From NCBI GenBank assembly GCA_030267965.1, contig BRYA01000022.1:1-59735 (forward strand): 59,735 nucleotides of DNA, read 5' to 3'. Shown here in pieces: positions 34,574 through 44,677 of this stretch; the stretch's first letter is position 1, and each line of letters opens with the position of its first letter. The notes beneath the pieces are model-generated. The model was not told the DNA's origin. It was given only the letters and a program-made list of their open reading frames with translations, and searched no databases. The stretch comes from Triparma columacea (Eukaryota; Sar; Bolidophyceae; Parmales; Triparmaceae). The translations under genes and the position numbers were made by a program.

Positions 34574-37500
34574 CTAACCTCTGCCCTTCCTTTTCCCCTT
34601 CTTGCTCCCCCCCTTCCCCTTGACCACATGTCCCATGTTCTCAACCGCCTTCCCCCTATGTTTCTTCGTGTACTGCTTCCCGTCCAGTGGGATGTACGCG
34701 AACGGCTCGTACTTCTGACCCTTCCTCCTTACGTCGCCTCCAGCCTTTTTGCTCTTGAACCTGGCACCGGGGGCGTTGGCCGCGTCTACCCGGCGCCTCT
34801 TTCTGCTGTTCTCCTCGGCCTTTTCCTTGGCCTTCTCGTACTTCATCATGCCCCCAAAGCCATTCCCTGTCCCGGAGGAATTCTTGCCCATCTCCTCTTT
34901 CGACTTCGCTGCCGCGATCAGGTCGGTAACCTCGCCCCTCACCCCGTCCTCGTCCAGGTCGCCCATGTCGTCCCCTCCCATTCCATCCCCAACTACTAGC
35001 CTCCCCATGTCATCGAACTCCATAACCTCGTCGCCGTCGCTGTCGTCGTCCCCGAACTCATCGTAACCGTCCTCGTCTCCAACCCACTTTACGCTCTTCC
35101 CCGCGTCAAGCATGTCCACTACGTCCCCGTCCCCATCCTTAGCGATCTTGACCCCCCCAATGAGCTTCCCGTTCACGCTCGTCACCCTGCTTACGTTCGA
35201 CTTGGCTGACTTTCCGGTAGCCTTGGACATGCCTGACATAGCAGACTTTCCTGACATCCCTGTCATCCCCGTCATCCCCGTCATCCCTGTCCTCCCCGTT
35301 CTCCCCGTCATTCCCGTCATGAGCGTCTTTCCACCGTGGCTTCCGACCTCATTCTCGTCCATCATATCGTCATAGTCGTAATCCTCATCGTCGTCACCGA
35401 CTCCCCTATCCCTCTTCCTCATCTCCCTCTCCTCCACCTTCCTGATGTGCCTTATCAGCCTCTCGTCCTCCTTAGGAACATACCCGTTAACCCTCTCTGC
35501 GCCGTAGTTCCTGATGAGTTTCTTCAGGATAATTTTGATCTTTGCCCTGAACCTATCCTTCCCAGTGTTCCACTTCATGAGTCCCTCGATAACATTCTCG
35601 AGCCTTCCCTCTAGGTCGTCCTTGTCCATCCCCGCTACAGCGACCCTAACGAAACCCACAACCGCCTTGATGACCTCCCTTGCCTCCTCCTTGAATAGTA
35701 CGATAACGACGTCGAGGATATTACCAACCAGTCCTCTAGTGACCTCGCATTCCCTCCTCTCGAAAACGATCCTGCTAAGTCCCATGACAGCTGCGGACCT
35801 CATGTGTGGTGTCTTAGCCCCTAGCGCTGCCATAAGAATCTGGAAGAAGTCAGTTATGTCCTCCCTCTTATCGCTCATTTTAACCAGGCACTCATACGCC
35901 CTCTCCCTTACCCCCTTGTTAGCGTCTTTAAGGCAGAGGAGTACCTCCCCGCATACCGAGGGTATGAATGCCTTGTCCTCTGACCTGGTCTCGTCGAGGT
36001 TGTCTACAACGATGGTTAGACACTTTAGTCTCTCGCACCTTGAGGCGACGTCTGAGGTCATCATCGTCTCCGTGATGAGTGTCTTGACGTCAGTTAGGTC
36101 TTTGACTTTGTTCATAAGTAGAAGGACCGCGAGGATCTTGAAGCACCTCTTCCCTGAGGTGCCTGTCCTGATTACGTTCTTGACGGTACGGTAAACCAGC
36201 TGGTAGTCCTCCTCCTTCTCTAGGCCCGGGAGGATGCCGTCGAGCATTACGAGGAGGTGACCGATAGTTGCTGTCTTGTCCTTGTCGTATGGGGGCGATA
36301 GCGATATTAGTAGCTTCTGTAGTAGTTTCTTGAAGATCTTTGCTGTTGGTGCCTTGGTCTCCTGCACCCAAACCTTGACGGTCTCCCCTACACTCGCCTC
36401 CTCCTTCCCCTCCCCGATGCTGAAGAGCCCGGCCAAGACCTTGCCCTTGCACTCTATAGATTCCCCGAACCTGTTGCCTGCGTGCTTGATAATCTCGCAG
36501 CAGATGGGGATTAGGTGGTACGTCTGGTCGTTCATGGCCTTCATAACGGAGATCAAAATTACCTCGGCTATGCCCCTGTCGGCTGACTGAGCGTCCTTAA
36601 AAAAGGGTATGATGAGGTTCCAGACCTCGACGACCATTGACTTTTTGAAGGTGGCCTCGGACTCGGTCTTGTTCTGCAAAGCGATGAACGAGGAGCGTGC
36701 GATGAAAGGTTGGATTGCGTTTGTCGATTTAGGAAAAGGTATGAGTTGTATATATTGTATTGCTTTGCTGGCTACCAATTTCTCTCGTAATCCGTTGGAA
36801 CCCATGTCGCTAGCCACGCTTTCCCTCCCCAACTGTATCTCTACTCACCTCCATCTTGCTTTCTTTGTCCAGAACCCTAGCTAGCGGTAGCAGTACATCT
36901 TTCACATATTCAAGCGACGACTCGACCTCCGATTCAACGTTCTTAAAACAGTCCAGAACTTGAGGTCTGTTCTTCCCCTTCATGAGGGATACGATATCAA
37001 CCGTCTCGGCGACCGCGTGGGCACCGAAGGTTGAAATGAACTGCTTGAGTGTCTCCTTGCATGTACGCTTCAGAGCGTTATTTGGGCCCTCGTTTATCTT
37101 GGTTGCTAGGAACTCTGTGGCTGCTTTGGGAATCTCCTCGCACCTGGTCGCGTAGTAGCCTAGGGTTTTTACTACCTCAGCCTCACCCTTACCGAGGAGG
37201 GGCTTCGAAAGTATCTTGGCGATTGAGGTGGTGGAGTCGGAGGAGGAGGGGGACATGCGCTGGATTCCAACCCTGCAGATGGTGCGTTCATCGTCGGTTG
37301 TGAGCTTGAGAAGGATCTCAAGGACGACTGCATTCGCCGCGGTCGTTAAGGGGGAAGGTGGGGGGGGGAAGTAGAAGGAGGTTAGGGCGGTCGTGTAGTG
37401 GAGGAGGGACTGGGTCTTGAGGCTGGTGAAATGCTTGAGGAGGACCTGGACTACTTGGACTCCCTGCTGAGACTGCCAAGAGGGTGGGGGGAGAGGGTAA

Positions 37501-38236
37501 GGAGGGCGTCAGTGATTGTAGTTCGTTGTCGCTATGCTGCCATATCGTGGTCGCAAATTCTCACCTCCTCGAGGCCACTCAGCCACTCTCCAACCAGGCC
37601 GTAACCCTCTGCCCCGATGTCATCATCATCTCCCTTGCGAACGATCGCAATTACAGTCTCGGAGTCGATGAGGTCAGCAGAGAGCTTGAGCTGGCGATAG
37701 AAACCTGGGCCAGCGGCGTTGGAGGAGAGGGTCTGAACGACCCAAGAGTTGAAGGTGGTTCTGAAGCCTTCACTTCCTGATAAATTCTCCCTCACACTAG
37801 CCACGGCGTGCTTGCGAGTCTTGGGCGTGACAGATCCAAGGTACCCGGTGATTGTAGACCCAAGATTTGGGTTGTAGTCGACAGCGAGCCATTTGGAGAT
37901 TAGGGTAATCAAGGACCTGGTAACAGAGGGAGACGGGGACTTGAAGGATGTAACCCAAGCTGAGAAGCCGGCCGTGTTGGAGGTTATAACTTCAGGAGGA
38001 GTCTGAGATGTAGTCAACGATAAGGCCTTAAAAAGGCTCCCCCAAGGAGTTGTTGGTGACTGGCTCGATGTCAAAGTCGTGAGGACTAGGAAAAAAAAGG
38101 TCGAAGGAGTCACGGGGGAACCCTGAGATTCGAGAGTGGAAATCATGGCCGAGAGAACCGCTGAAAATTCCAAGTTTTGCGCAGTGGCGCTCTTGGGAGG
38201 CTGAGCTTGAGCACGGAGAGCCTCCTCGAAATTCAT
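34574..38236 (-). CDS. RRP12: RRP12-like ribosome biogenesis factor
   Basis: Three exons (38236-37565, 37472-36849, 36673-34574) join in phase 0 to about 1,131 residues. The protein is a chain of HEAT-like helical repeats. The C-terminus is diagnostic: acidic patches, basic KR-rich segments, then KYEPFAYIPLDGKQYTKK and a Lys/Gly-rich tail. RRP12 acts in the nucleolus in 40S/60S pre-ribosome maturation and export. A Met/Thr/Gly minisatellite (GMTGMTGMTGMSGKSAMSG, 35215-35330) lies in the linker. The acceptor of exon 2 is a tandem one (CAG TCT CAG CAG), so 0, 2 or 3 residues could be included. An altered fragment of the gene lies downstream of the stop. Confidence 0.9.
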
Positions 38237-38413
38237 GGTAGTGAAGATTTTATAAAGATTGGACGTTGAGGGGTGAATGCGGGTATTGTAGCGCTTATTC
38301 TATTGCGTGTGTGGTTAGGATACGATATCAAGAGTGTCGAAAAATACAGATGATAATGGCTGAGAAGGATTTCTTCTTTTGTGGCCCTTGTATGGATGGC
38401 TTCCAGTCGGATT

Positions 38414-38462
38414 CAGGGCCAAAATAAATGTTCCTCAGGGCCAAAATAAATGTTCCTCGAAA
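38414..38462. repeat. 25-bp direct repeat
   Basis: AGGGCCAAAATAAATGTTCC occurs twice in immediate tandem (38417 and 38438 regions), in the spacer between RRP12 and receptor gene B. Too short to assign a function. Confidence 0.8.
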
Positions 38463-38481
38463 CGGGGACAACAAACACAGT

Positions 38482-38679
38482 AAATCAAAAAGGAACATCA
38501 GTGAATCCGAGAGGTGAGCCCCCTGAGCGTTGATTACCACGTCATTGTTGCAGACCAAGCAAAGCGCTCTGCGATGGGGTCGAGGTGGTGTAAAAATGCC
38601 CCCCTCCTCTGAGCAGTTATCGTAGTTCTCACCCTCACAAAAATTTCAGGTTTTTCCAGGACTTATCGGCTAATCGACC
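38482..38679 (+). promoter_or_regulatory. Leader of receptor B with a 5'-UTR intron
   Basis: Homologous to 12761-12960 upstream of receptor A. The conserved donor is GAGAG|GTGAGCC at 38514; the acceptor TTTTTCCAG|GAC ends at 38659 (146-bp intron). The conserved leader shows that the duplication of the two receptor genes included the promoter side. Confidence 0.6.
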
Positions 38680-38773
38680 TCCTCTCTTCGTATCAGTCTA
38701 ACTCTCGACCTTCCCATCTGGTAGGGCTTCTACTTCCCTCTGGACTCTACCTCTACCCCAGCTCCACAAAACC

Positions 38774-41700
38774 ATGCTCTTCCTCATCCTGACCCTCTTG
38801 CCAGGGATTGTCCTTGGATTCAAACCTACGACAAAACAAGAATTGAAGGATGCCATCAACGCGCACCTTTCTGGAACTTCCGACGAGGGTCCCATTAACA
38901 ATTGGGATACTTTCTTGATCACCGACATGTCTGAGTTGTTTTGTGGTAGTGACTTCTGGTGTGGTTGTGGTAGGTTTTGTACAAAGTACCAACAATTCAA
39001 TGAGGATATCTCAGGATGGGATACTTCCCAGGTTACTTCTATGTCATCCATGTTTAGGAGCGCCTACAACTTCAATGAGGATATCTCAGGATGGGATACG
39101 TCCCAGGTTACTTCTATGTACAGAATGTTTAGGGAAGCCTCCAACTTCAATCAGGATATCTCAGGATGGGATACTTCCCAGGTTACTTCTATGTCAGAAA
39201 TGTTTACGAGCGCCTCCAACTTCAATCAGGATATCTCAGGATGGGATACTTCCCAGGTTACTGATATGTCATTAATGTTTTACGAAGCCTTCATCTTCAA
39301 TCAGGATATCTCAGGATGGGATACTTCCCAGGTTACTTCTATGGAAAACATGTTTTACGTCGCCTCCAACTTCAATCAGGATATCTCAGGATGGGATACT
39401 TCCCAGGTTACTTCTATGTCGTTGATGTTTGTCTCCGCCTCCAACTTCAATCAGGATATCTCAGGATGGAACGTCTGTGCATGTGCTTCCTTTGCGGTTA
39501 TGTTTGATGGGTCAGGATATTCCGGATCTTCCTTATCCACGACCCAATGCACGGTCTGCCCTTCCGGTAGGTACACGGAGGGAACTGGAGAGTACGTCCG
39601 AGGAGGAAACCCCTGCCCGGGTGCATGTCAAGCGGGAAAATACTCTGAAACAGTAGGAGCCTCCGACGATTCCACATGCAAAGATTGCGGGGCAGGGAAA
39701 TATACTGATACAGAAGGAGCCTCCACCTGCGAGGATTGCGCTCCTGGAACATATAAGGAAACAGCGGGGACCTCAAGTTGCCAAAACTGCGAAGGTTCAA
39801 CCTACACTTCGATTCCGGGACAGACTTCCTGTGCATCCTGCACTGGTGGGACATGGGCCAACACTGACAACACTGGCTGCACTTCCGACATGACCTGTGC
39901 TGTTGGTTCTGGCCAAGCAGCCGCTGGAGGGAATTGCGAAGTTTGTCCTGTTGGCAAGTACAACGGCGCCGAGGACGACTCCCAGTGCATCGCGTGCCCG
40001 GCAGGAAAGTTCATTCCCAATACTGGCAGCACAGCCATCACTGACTGCGAAGCCTGTCCGATTGGGCGTTACAGCGTTGAGCACGCTGCTCTCGGCGAGT
40101 GCACGGCCTGCTCCCCTGGCAAGCATAACGCGAACACGGGTGCCACCCTAGAATCCGATTGTCTCGACTGCAGTACTGGAAAATACATGGAGACGGAAGC
40201 GGCTGAGAACTGCGTCTTCTGTCCTTCAGGAAAGATCAACCCGTCTACGACAGGTGCCTCCTCTGTCTCCTCCTGCTTAGACTGCCAAGCGGGAGAGGGT
40301 GCTTCCAACGGCTCGACTGAGTGTGCCAATTGTGTCGCAGGAAAGGTGAGGAGTTGTCGTCGCAACAGGCAACAGAAGTTGAATGGTATGCACACGCGCT
40401 AACCCCTTTATTCTGCTTGTCTCTCCCGCCCTGTCTCCGCAGTACGGTCCACCCGGAGGCTTGGGTTGCTTCGAGTGTGGCCGTGGAAAGTTCATCAGCA
40501 CGGAAGGTGCGACTTCTGAAACTCAGTGCTCCCTATGCCCAATAGGAAAGTCCTCCCCGGCCACCGGCCTGCCTTCCTCCTGCGAGAGCTGTCAACTCGG
40601 CCGCTATGCTCCCGCCGAGGGGTACGCGCAGTGTGCCATCTGCGACCCTGGAACGGCCTGTGAGGAGGAGGCGACGGAGATGCAGAGTTGCAGCGCCGGA
40701 TCTTTCAGCGGGGCTGGTGCTGGCACGTGCACAATATGCGGTCCTACTGCTATTGCTCCTGACCCTTCAACCCCATCTTGCCTCGCTTGTGATGCCAACC
40801 AGGTTGCGAATGCGAACCGCACGGAGTGTGTCTGCCAGCAAGGTTTCTATACTGGTCTTGTTGCAAATGAAGCGACTCCTGTCCCGAAGGGTGTATCCCC
40901 TGATACGCCTGGAATGACCCTTCAAACTCTCGACCTTCTTCCCGGTCACTACCGCACCAACTCCAACTCCACTGAGATCCTTCCCTGCCTTAACGAGGAC
41001 CACTGCGTCGGTGGCTCCGACCCTTCCTCCTACTGCGCTGAAGGTTACACCGGCCCCCTTTGCGCCGTCTGTTCCTCCGGTTATGCAGCCATTGGCGCTG
41101 GCGAGAGCCTCTCGTGCAACCAGTGTTCCGGTTCGTCCACAGCAACCGTTGCAGTCGGAGTCCTCCTAATTGTCTTTCTCCTCTCCGCCGTGCTTGTTTA
41201 CAGGTTCAAGGAGACGAGCCTTGTCAGGGGCAGGCTGCAGTCCTTTGACTCGGCTATCAGTGTAGCCTCCGAGAAGTTTGAGAAGGTAAGCTTTAGAAGA
41301 ATATTGGGTGTCGTTGTCGGCCTCAATACACTAACATCACTAACATTCTAACTTACGACATGCCCCCTCCACCCATAACAGGTTCAGCCCGTAATCAAGA
41401 TTGTCTTCTCTTACTTCCAAGTCGTGAACGGACTTGGTTTCCTTTTCGGCATCAAGTTCCCTCCTATCTATTCCCGAGTAACGTCCTTCATTGGGGGTAT
41501 CGTCTCCCTTGACTTTATCTCTTTCCTCCCTCTCGGATGCATGGCCCCAGCCGACTTTTACTCCTCCCTCCTCGCTTACACCGCCCTCCCCCTGTTCTTT
41601 TCGGCCTGCCTCATCGGGTACTACGTCTCCCTCTCCAAGAAAACCGACGAAAAATCAGTCTCCACCCGCAACAAGATCTTCGAGACGTTTCTCGCGATAA

Positions 41701-42768
41701 CCTTCGTCCTCCTACCCTCTGTCTCAATCAAGGTGTTCTCCACCTTTGCCTGCCACAACTTTGACGACGGGAGCAGATACCTCATTGTAGATTACAGCAT
41801 CGACTGCAACGCGTCCACTCACAGCCTTTACTGGCTCTACTCTGGGCTCATGGTCCTCCTCTACCCCGTTGGCGTCCCGTTCATGTACTGGTACCTCCTC
41901 TGGAAGAAGAGGGGCCTTCTCAGCTGCAATCATAGGATGAAGGAAATGGAAATGAGCGAGGACAGGGCTCTGGAGAGTGCCCTCAAGGAAAGGGAGGCGA
42001 ATGAGGAGAAGCACAAAACGCTCAAGGCCCTCAGTTTCCTATACGGTTCTTACGAGCCCAAGTACTGGTGGTTCGAGGTGTTTGAGACGCTGAGGAAGCT
42101 CGTGTTGACTGGGTTCCTCGTCTTCGTTGCCCCAGGAACTGCCGCACAGGTCCTCTTCAGTCTCGTCATGTGCATCAACGCCATGAGAGTGTACTCTGTA
42201 AAGGTGAGGGTTGGGGTTTGACGATAATGCGTTTGAGGACAATGCGTTTGACGACAATGCGTTTGACGACAATGCCCCATCCCCTAACTCCCCCCCCCTC
42301 CCTCCCTAACCTCCATCTCCCTTTCCTTACCCTCAGAAACCCTTTATCGACGACTTCAACGACAAGTTCTCCGAAGTCGCCCAGTGGCAGCTCTTCTACA
42401 CTCTCCTAGCCGCCCTAGCAATGAAGGTGAACTTAGACAACGAGAACCTCCAGAACAGGAGGTACTTTGATATCCTCCTCACGCTGCTACAGTTCGTACC
42501 CGCCCTTTTTCTGACGATCAAGAACGTACTTGAGGCGAGAGAGGCTACTATTCAAAGGAAAGTCGGGCACTCTGACGATAATATCGGAGGGGAGGGTAAA
42601 GAGGAGGAAGGTTTAGAGCTGGGTTACGTAGAGAGCCCAGTCACAAACGCTTCCGCCCGTCGGACCTTCACCAACGTTGTGAGCACGAGGGAGGACAGAT
42701 CACTCAGCAAGCAAGAAGTAGAGCTGGGGGGCGAAGCCGTCAGCAAGCACGAAAAGAGGAAAGGTTGA
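38774..42768 (+). CDS. Cysteine-rich 7TM receptor-like protein B with BspA repeats
   Basis: Five coding parts by eye (38774-40345, 40443-41285, 41382-42203, 42337-42768; the first two match receptor A in structure) give about 1,222 residues in four exons. Signal peptide [16 protein letters not shown]. Residues about 45-235 carry seven 25-residue BspA/DUF285 repeats ([18 protein letters not shown]), each exactly 75 bp from the next. Cysteine-rich ephrin-receptor-like repeats follow, then the same 7TM domain as receptor A with [20 protein letters not shown] and a charged tail. BspA repeats are leucine-rich-repeat relatives common in surface adhesion proteins of bacteria and protists. It has one more intron than A (41286-41381). 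Function unknown; a surface recognition role is inference. Confidence 0.87.
38996..39475 (+). repeat. 75-bp coding repeats (BspA/DUF285)
   Basis: Seven units begin with TTCAAT(C/G)AGGATATCTC at 38996, 39071, 39146, 39221, 39296, 39371 and 39446. The first half of each unit is nearly invariant in DNA while about 20 bases around the MF codons vary, which suggests recent expansion or homogenisation with variability confined to one face. Confidence 0.95.
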
Positions 42769-42879
42769 GGCAAGCAAGTGCAGTTAAGCATTTCATGTAG
42801 GGCCAATGGGAAGAGCTTAGGGCCACGGAAGGGGTTGGGAGCTTGGGAAAGGGGGTTGAGGGGCCTGGGAAGGGGGGGT

Positions 42880-43022
42880 TGGGGCCAGGGAGAGGAAGGG
42901 GATCATGGGGGGTTTTAGGGTCAGGGGGACGATTAGGGTCAGAGGGTGGGGCCAGGGAGAGGAAGGGGATCATGGGGGGTTTTAGGGTCAGGGGGACGAT
43001 TAGGGTCAGAGGGTGGGGAAGG
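42880..43022. repeat. G-rich tandem duplication with TTAGGGTCA motifs
   Basis: A unit of about 67 bp (GCCAGGGAGAGGAAGGGGATC ... TTAGGGTCAGAGGGTGGGG, only its ends shown) occurs twice in tandem, roughly 42891-42955 and 42951-43018. It contains runs of three or more G at short spacing on the + strand, and TTAGGGTCA, a telomere-like hexamer with a tail. It lies in the spacer between receptor B and the E2 gene. Confidence 0.8.
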
Positions 43023-43099
43023 GGGGGGGGGAGGGTCAGGGAGGGGGGTTAGGTTCAAGGGGATAGGGTTCAAAGTGGATAAAAAAGAGTAAAGGTTAA

Positions 43100-43182
43100 A
43101 AAAGAACGTTCTGATGTATTTTTTTGCCCTAATTTTCCTTTCCTTAACGTTCTTGTCCTTATGTTAACCCGTCCTCTCTTCT
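43100..43182. repeat. Dispersed 80-bp repeat, copy 2
   Basis: Inverted relative of 34477-34556 (see that entry). It lies about 50 bp from the 3' end of the UBE2K-like gene. Confidence 0.75.
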
Positions 43183-43233
43183 CTTCAAACTTGCTTAGAC
43201 ACTGGGTTCCCCCCGTTCGCTCTTTCCATCTCT

Positions 43234-43815
43234 TTACATGCCTCCTAGTAACTTCTCAACAGCCTTATCTTCTTCCCATCCGACTTCCTTCAAAACCTTC
43301 TCAACCGCCTCTCTCTCAAAGCCCATCTCCATCAAATTCCTAATCTTCCCTTCGTTGACATTAGGGTCAGCGTGTTTAGCCGTCCATTCCTTAGCTGTCT
43401 TTGCGAATAAATCAGGGTCTTCCTTATACATTTTCGCAACAACTGCATCCTGCGGATCATCAGGTTCCGCCGCACATAGTAATGCTTGTAGACTCAGCAG
43501 TGCAGTCTTAATGGTCAGAGCAGGGGACCATTGATCTTTTAAGATATCGAGACAGATTGCACCAGTAACAGAGGATATGTTAGGGTGCCATATCTTGGTT
43601 ATGAACCTCATCTTAGGAGGTTCAAATGGGTAACCCTCAGGTATTTTTATCTCAATATACCAAACTCCACCTTCGTATGGTGTCTCGGTCCCTCCGGTGA
43701 TGACTCCGGTTAGGTTGAAGACGTCGGATGAGTTGTTAGGCTCGGCGTGGACTCCTGAGCCATTTGTTGGACTACACTCCTTTAATTCTTTGATTATTCG
43801 AGTTTTAGACGTCAT
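43234..43815 (-). CDS. UBE2K: Ubiquitin-conjugating enzyme E2, UBE2K/Ubc1 type
   Basis: 193 residues in one exon. The UBC fold is complete: PYEGGVWYIEIKIPEGYPF, the HPN motif (77-79), and the active-site cysteine C88 in TGAICLDIL followed by DQWSPALTI. Unlike most E2s it continues into a C-terminal UBA domain (residues about 153-193: RNLMEMGFEREAVEKVL ... LLGGM). This E2-UBA layout is that of UBE2K (E2-25K) and yeast Ubc1, which extend K48-linked ubiquitin chains. Confidence 0.95.
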   Translation of the reverse strand: MTSKTRIIKELKECSPTNGSGVHAEPNNSSDVFNLTGVITGGTETPYEGGVWYIEIKIPEGYPFEPPKMRFITKIWHPNISSVTGAICLDILKDQWSPALTIKTALLSLQALLCAAEPDDPQDAVVAKMYKEDPDLFAKTAKEWTAKHADPNVNEGKIRNLMEMGFEREAVEKVLKEVGWEEDKAVEKLLGGM

Positions 43816-44677
43816 GCTTGTGTGTATGTATGTGTATTAGTGTGTAGATAGGCGTGTAAAGAGATATATACCCTTATATACCTAAATAACAAGTAAATGT
43901 AGTGAGAACTATATGAACGATGTTGGGCTGTTTTATGAAGACTAGATATTCACACAAACACAGCTACACTATACAACTAGAACACACGTGTAGACTATAG
44001 GATTGATATATACACCACTATTGACCAATATGAGTATAAGCCAATATTACAGGTATTGACACAGTTTTGACCTGCACCCCCCTCTCTCAGAGCTTCTCTT
44101 CTTTTCAGAGACTCTCTTGCTCCTTCTGGAAGCCTTGGGGGTCGCCTTGATCTTCATGTTCTGTACATAAAGGTTGTTGAGTGTTAGATACGCCAAGAAA
44201 GTTAGTCTCATGGGGAGAAATCACCCAATAATGGTAAATTTTTTGTCACAACAACACAACCTCGGTCGCATCATTTTTTCAATCGCAGATTTCAAACATT
44301 TGCGGCAAGCAATCAACCTCACTGCCCCATTTAGACCCACTTAATGTACATTTTGACCTCCAGATAGGGCACAGGGACATGGTCGACGACAAATTGAGTC
44401 AAAATGTACCTCAAGACAAACTTTGACGCCGACAACGATGGGTCACTGAAATTAACACTTCCTCGTCACGTGCGACTCAGAAATACGTAACTCAGCTGGC
44501 TTAGGCTCGTTGATAGTTGTTTCTCAGTGATAACCATGTTTACGTTTGAATTTGATTATCTGTTGGAATATATTTTTGACAAAAAGAAAGAGACTTTGAA
44601 GGCAGGGCTCTTTCTGCTCCGCTGCTCCCAACAGGATTCCGAAAGAAAGGATTTAGCTCCCCCATATCCTTCTCCCC
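43816..44677. other. AT-richer spacer
   Basis: Spacer between divergent genes. 43830-44060 is AT-rich with many TGTGTAT/TATACAC words, probably promoter DNA of the E2 gene. A small basic reading frame lies at 44047-44157 (listed separately). The rest, 44160-44670, shows no convincing coding or RNA feature. The 5' end of the RALGAPB-like gene may extend into 44527-44677. Confidence 0.5.
44047..44157 (-). CDS. Possible small basic peptide or terminal exon
   Basis: 36 codons from ATG to TAA, extremely basic (MKIKATPKASRRSKRVSEKK). A plausible acceptor (TATGTACAG) lies just before the ATG, so it may be the last exon of a longer gene. I do not recognise it. The alternative is chance. Confidence 0.25.
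   Translation of the reverse strand: MKIKATPKASRRSKRVSEKKRSSERGGCRSKLCQYL

Noticed and set aside
38996..39475. 75-bp direct repeats as a possible CRISPR array
   Set aside because: Repeats are contiguous, in frame and code for BspA units; there are no spacers of unrelated sequence, and the host is a eukaryote.
43816..44677. Possible tRNA or small RNA gene in the spacer
   Set aside because: No cloverleaf, A-box or B-box pattern was found by eye.
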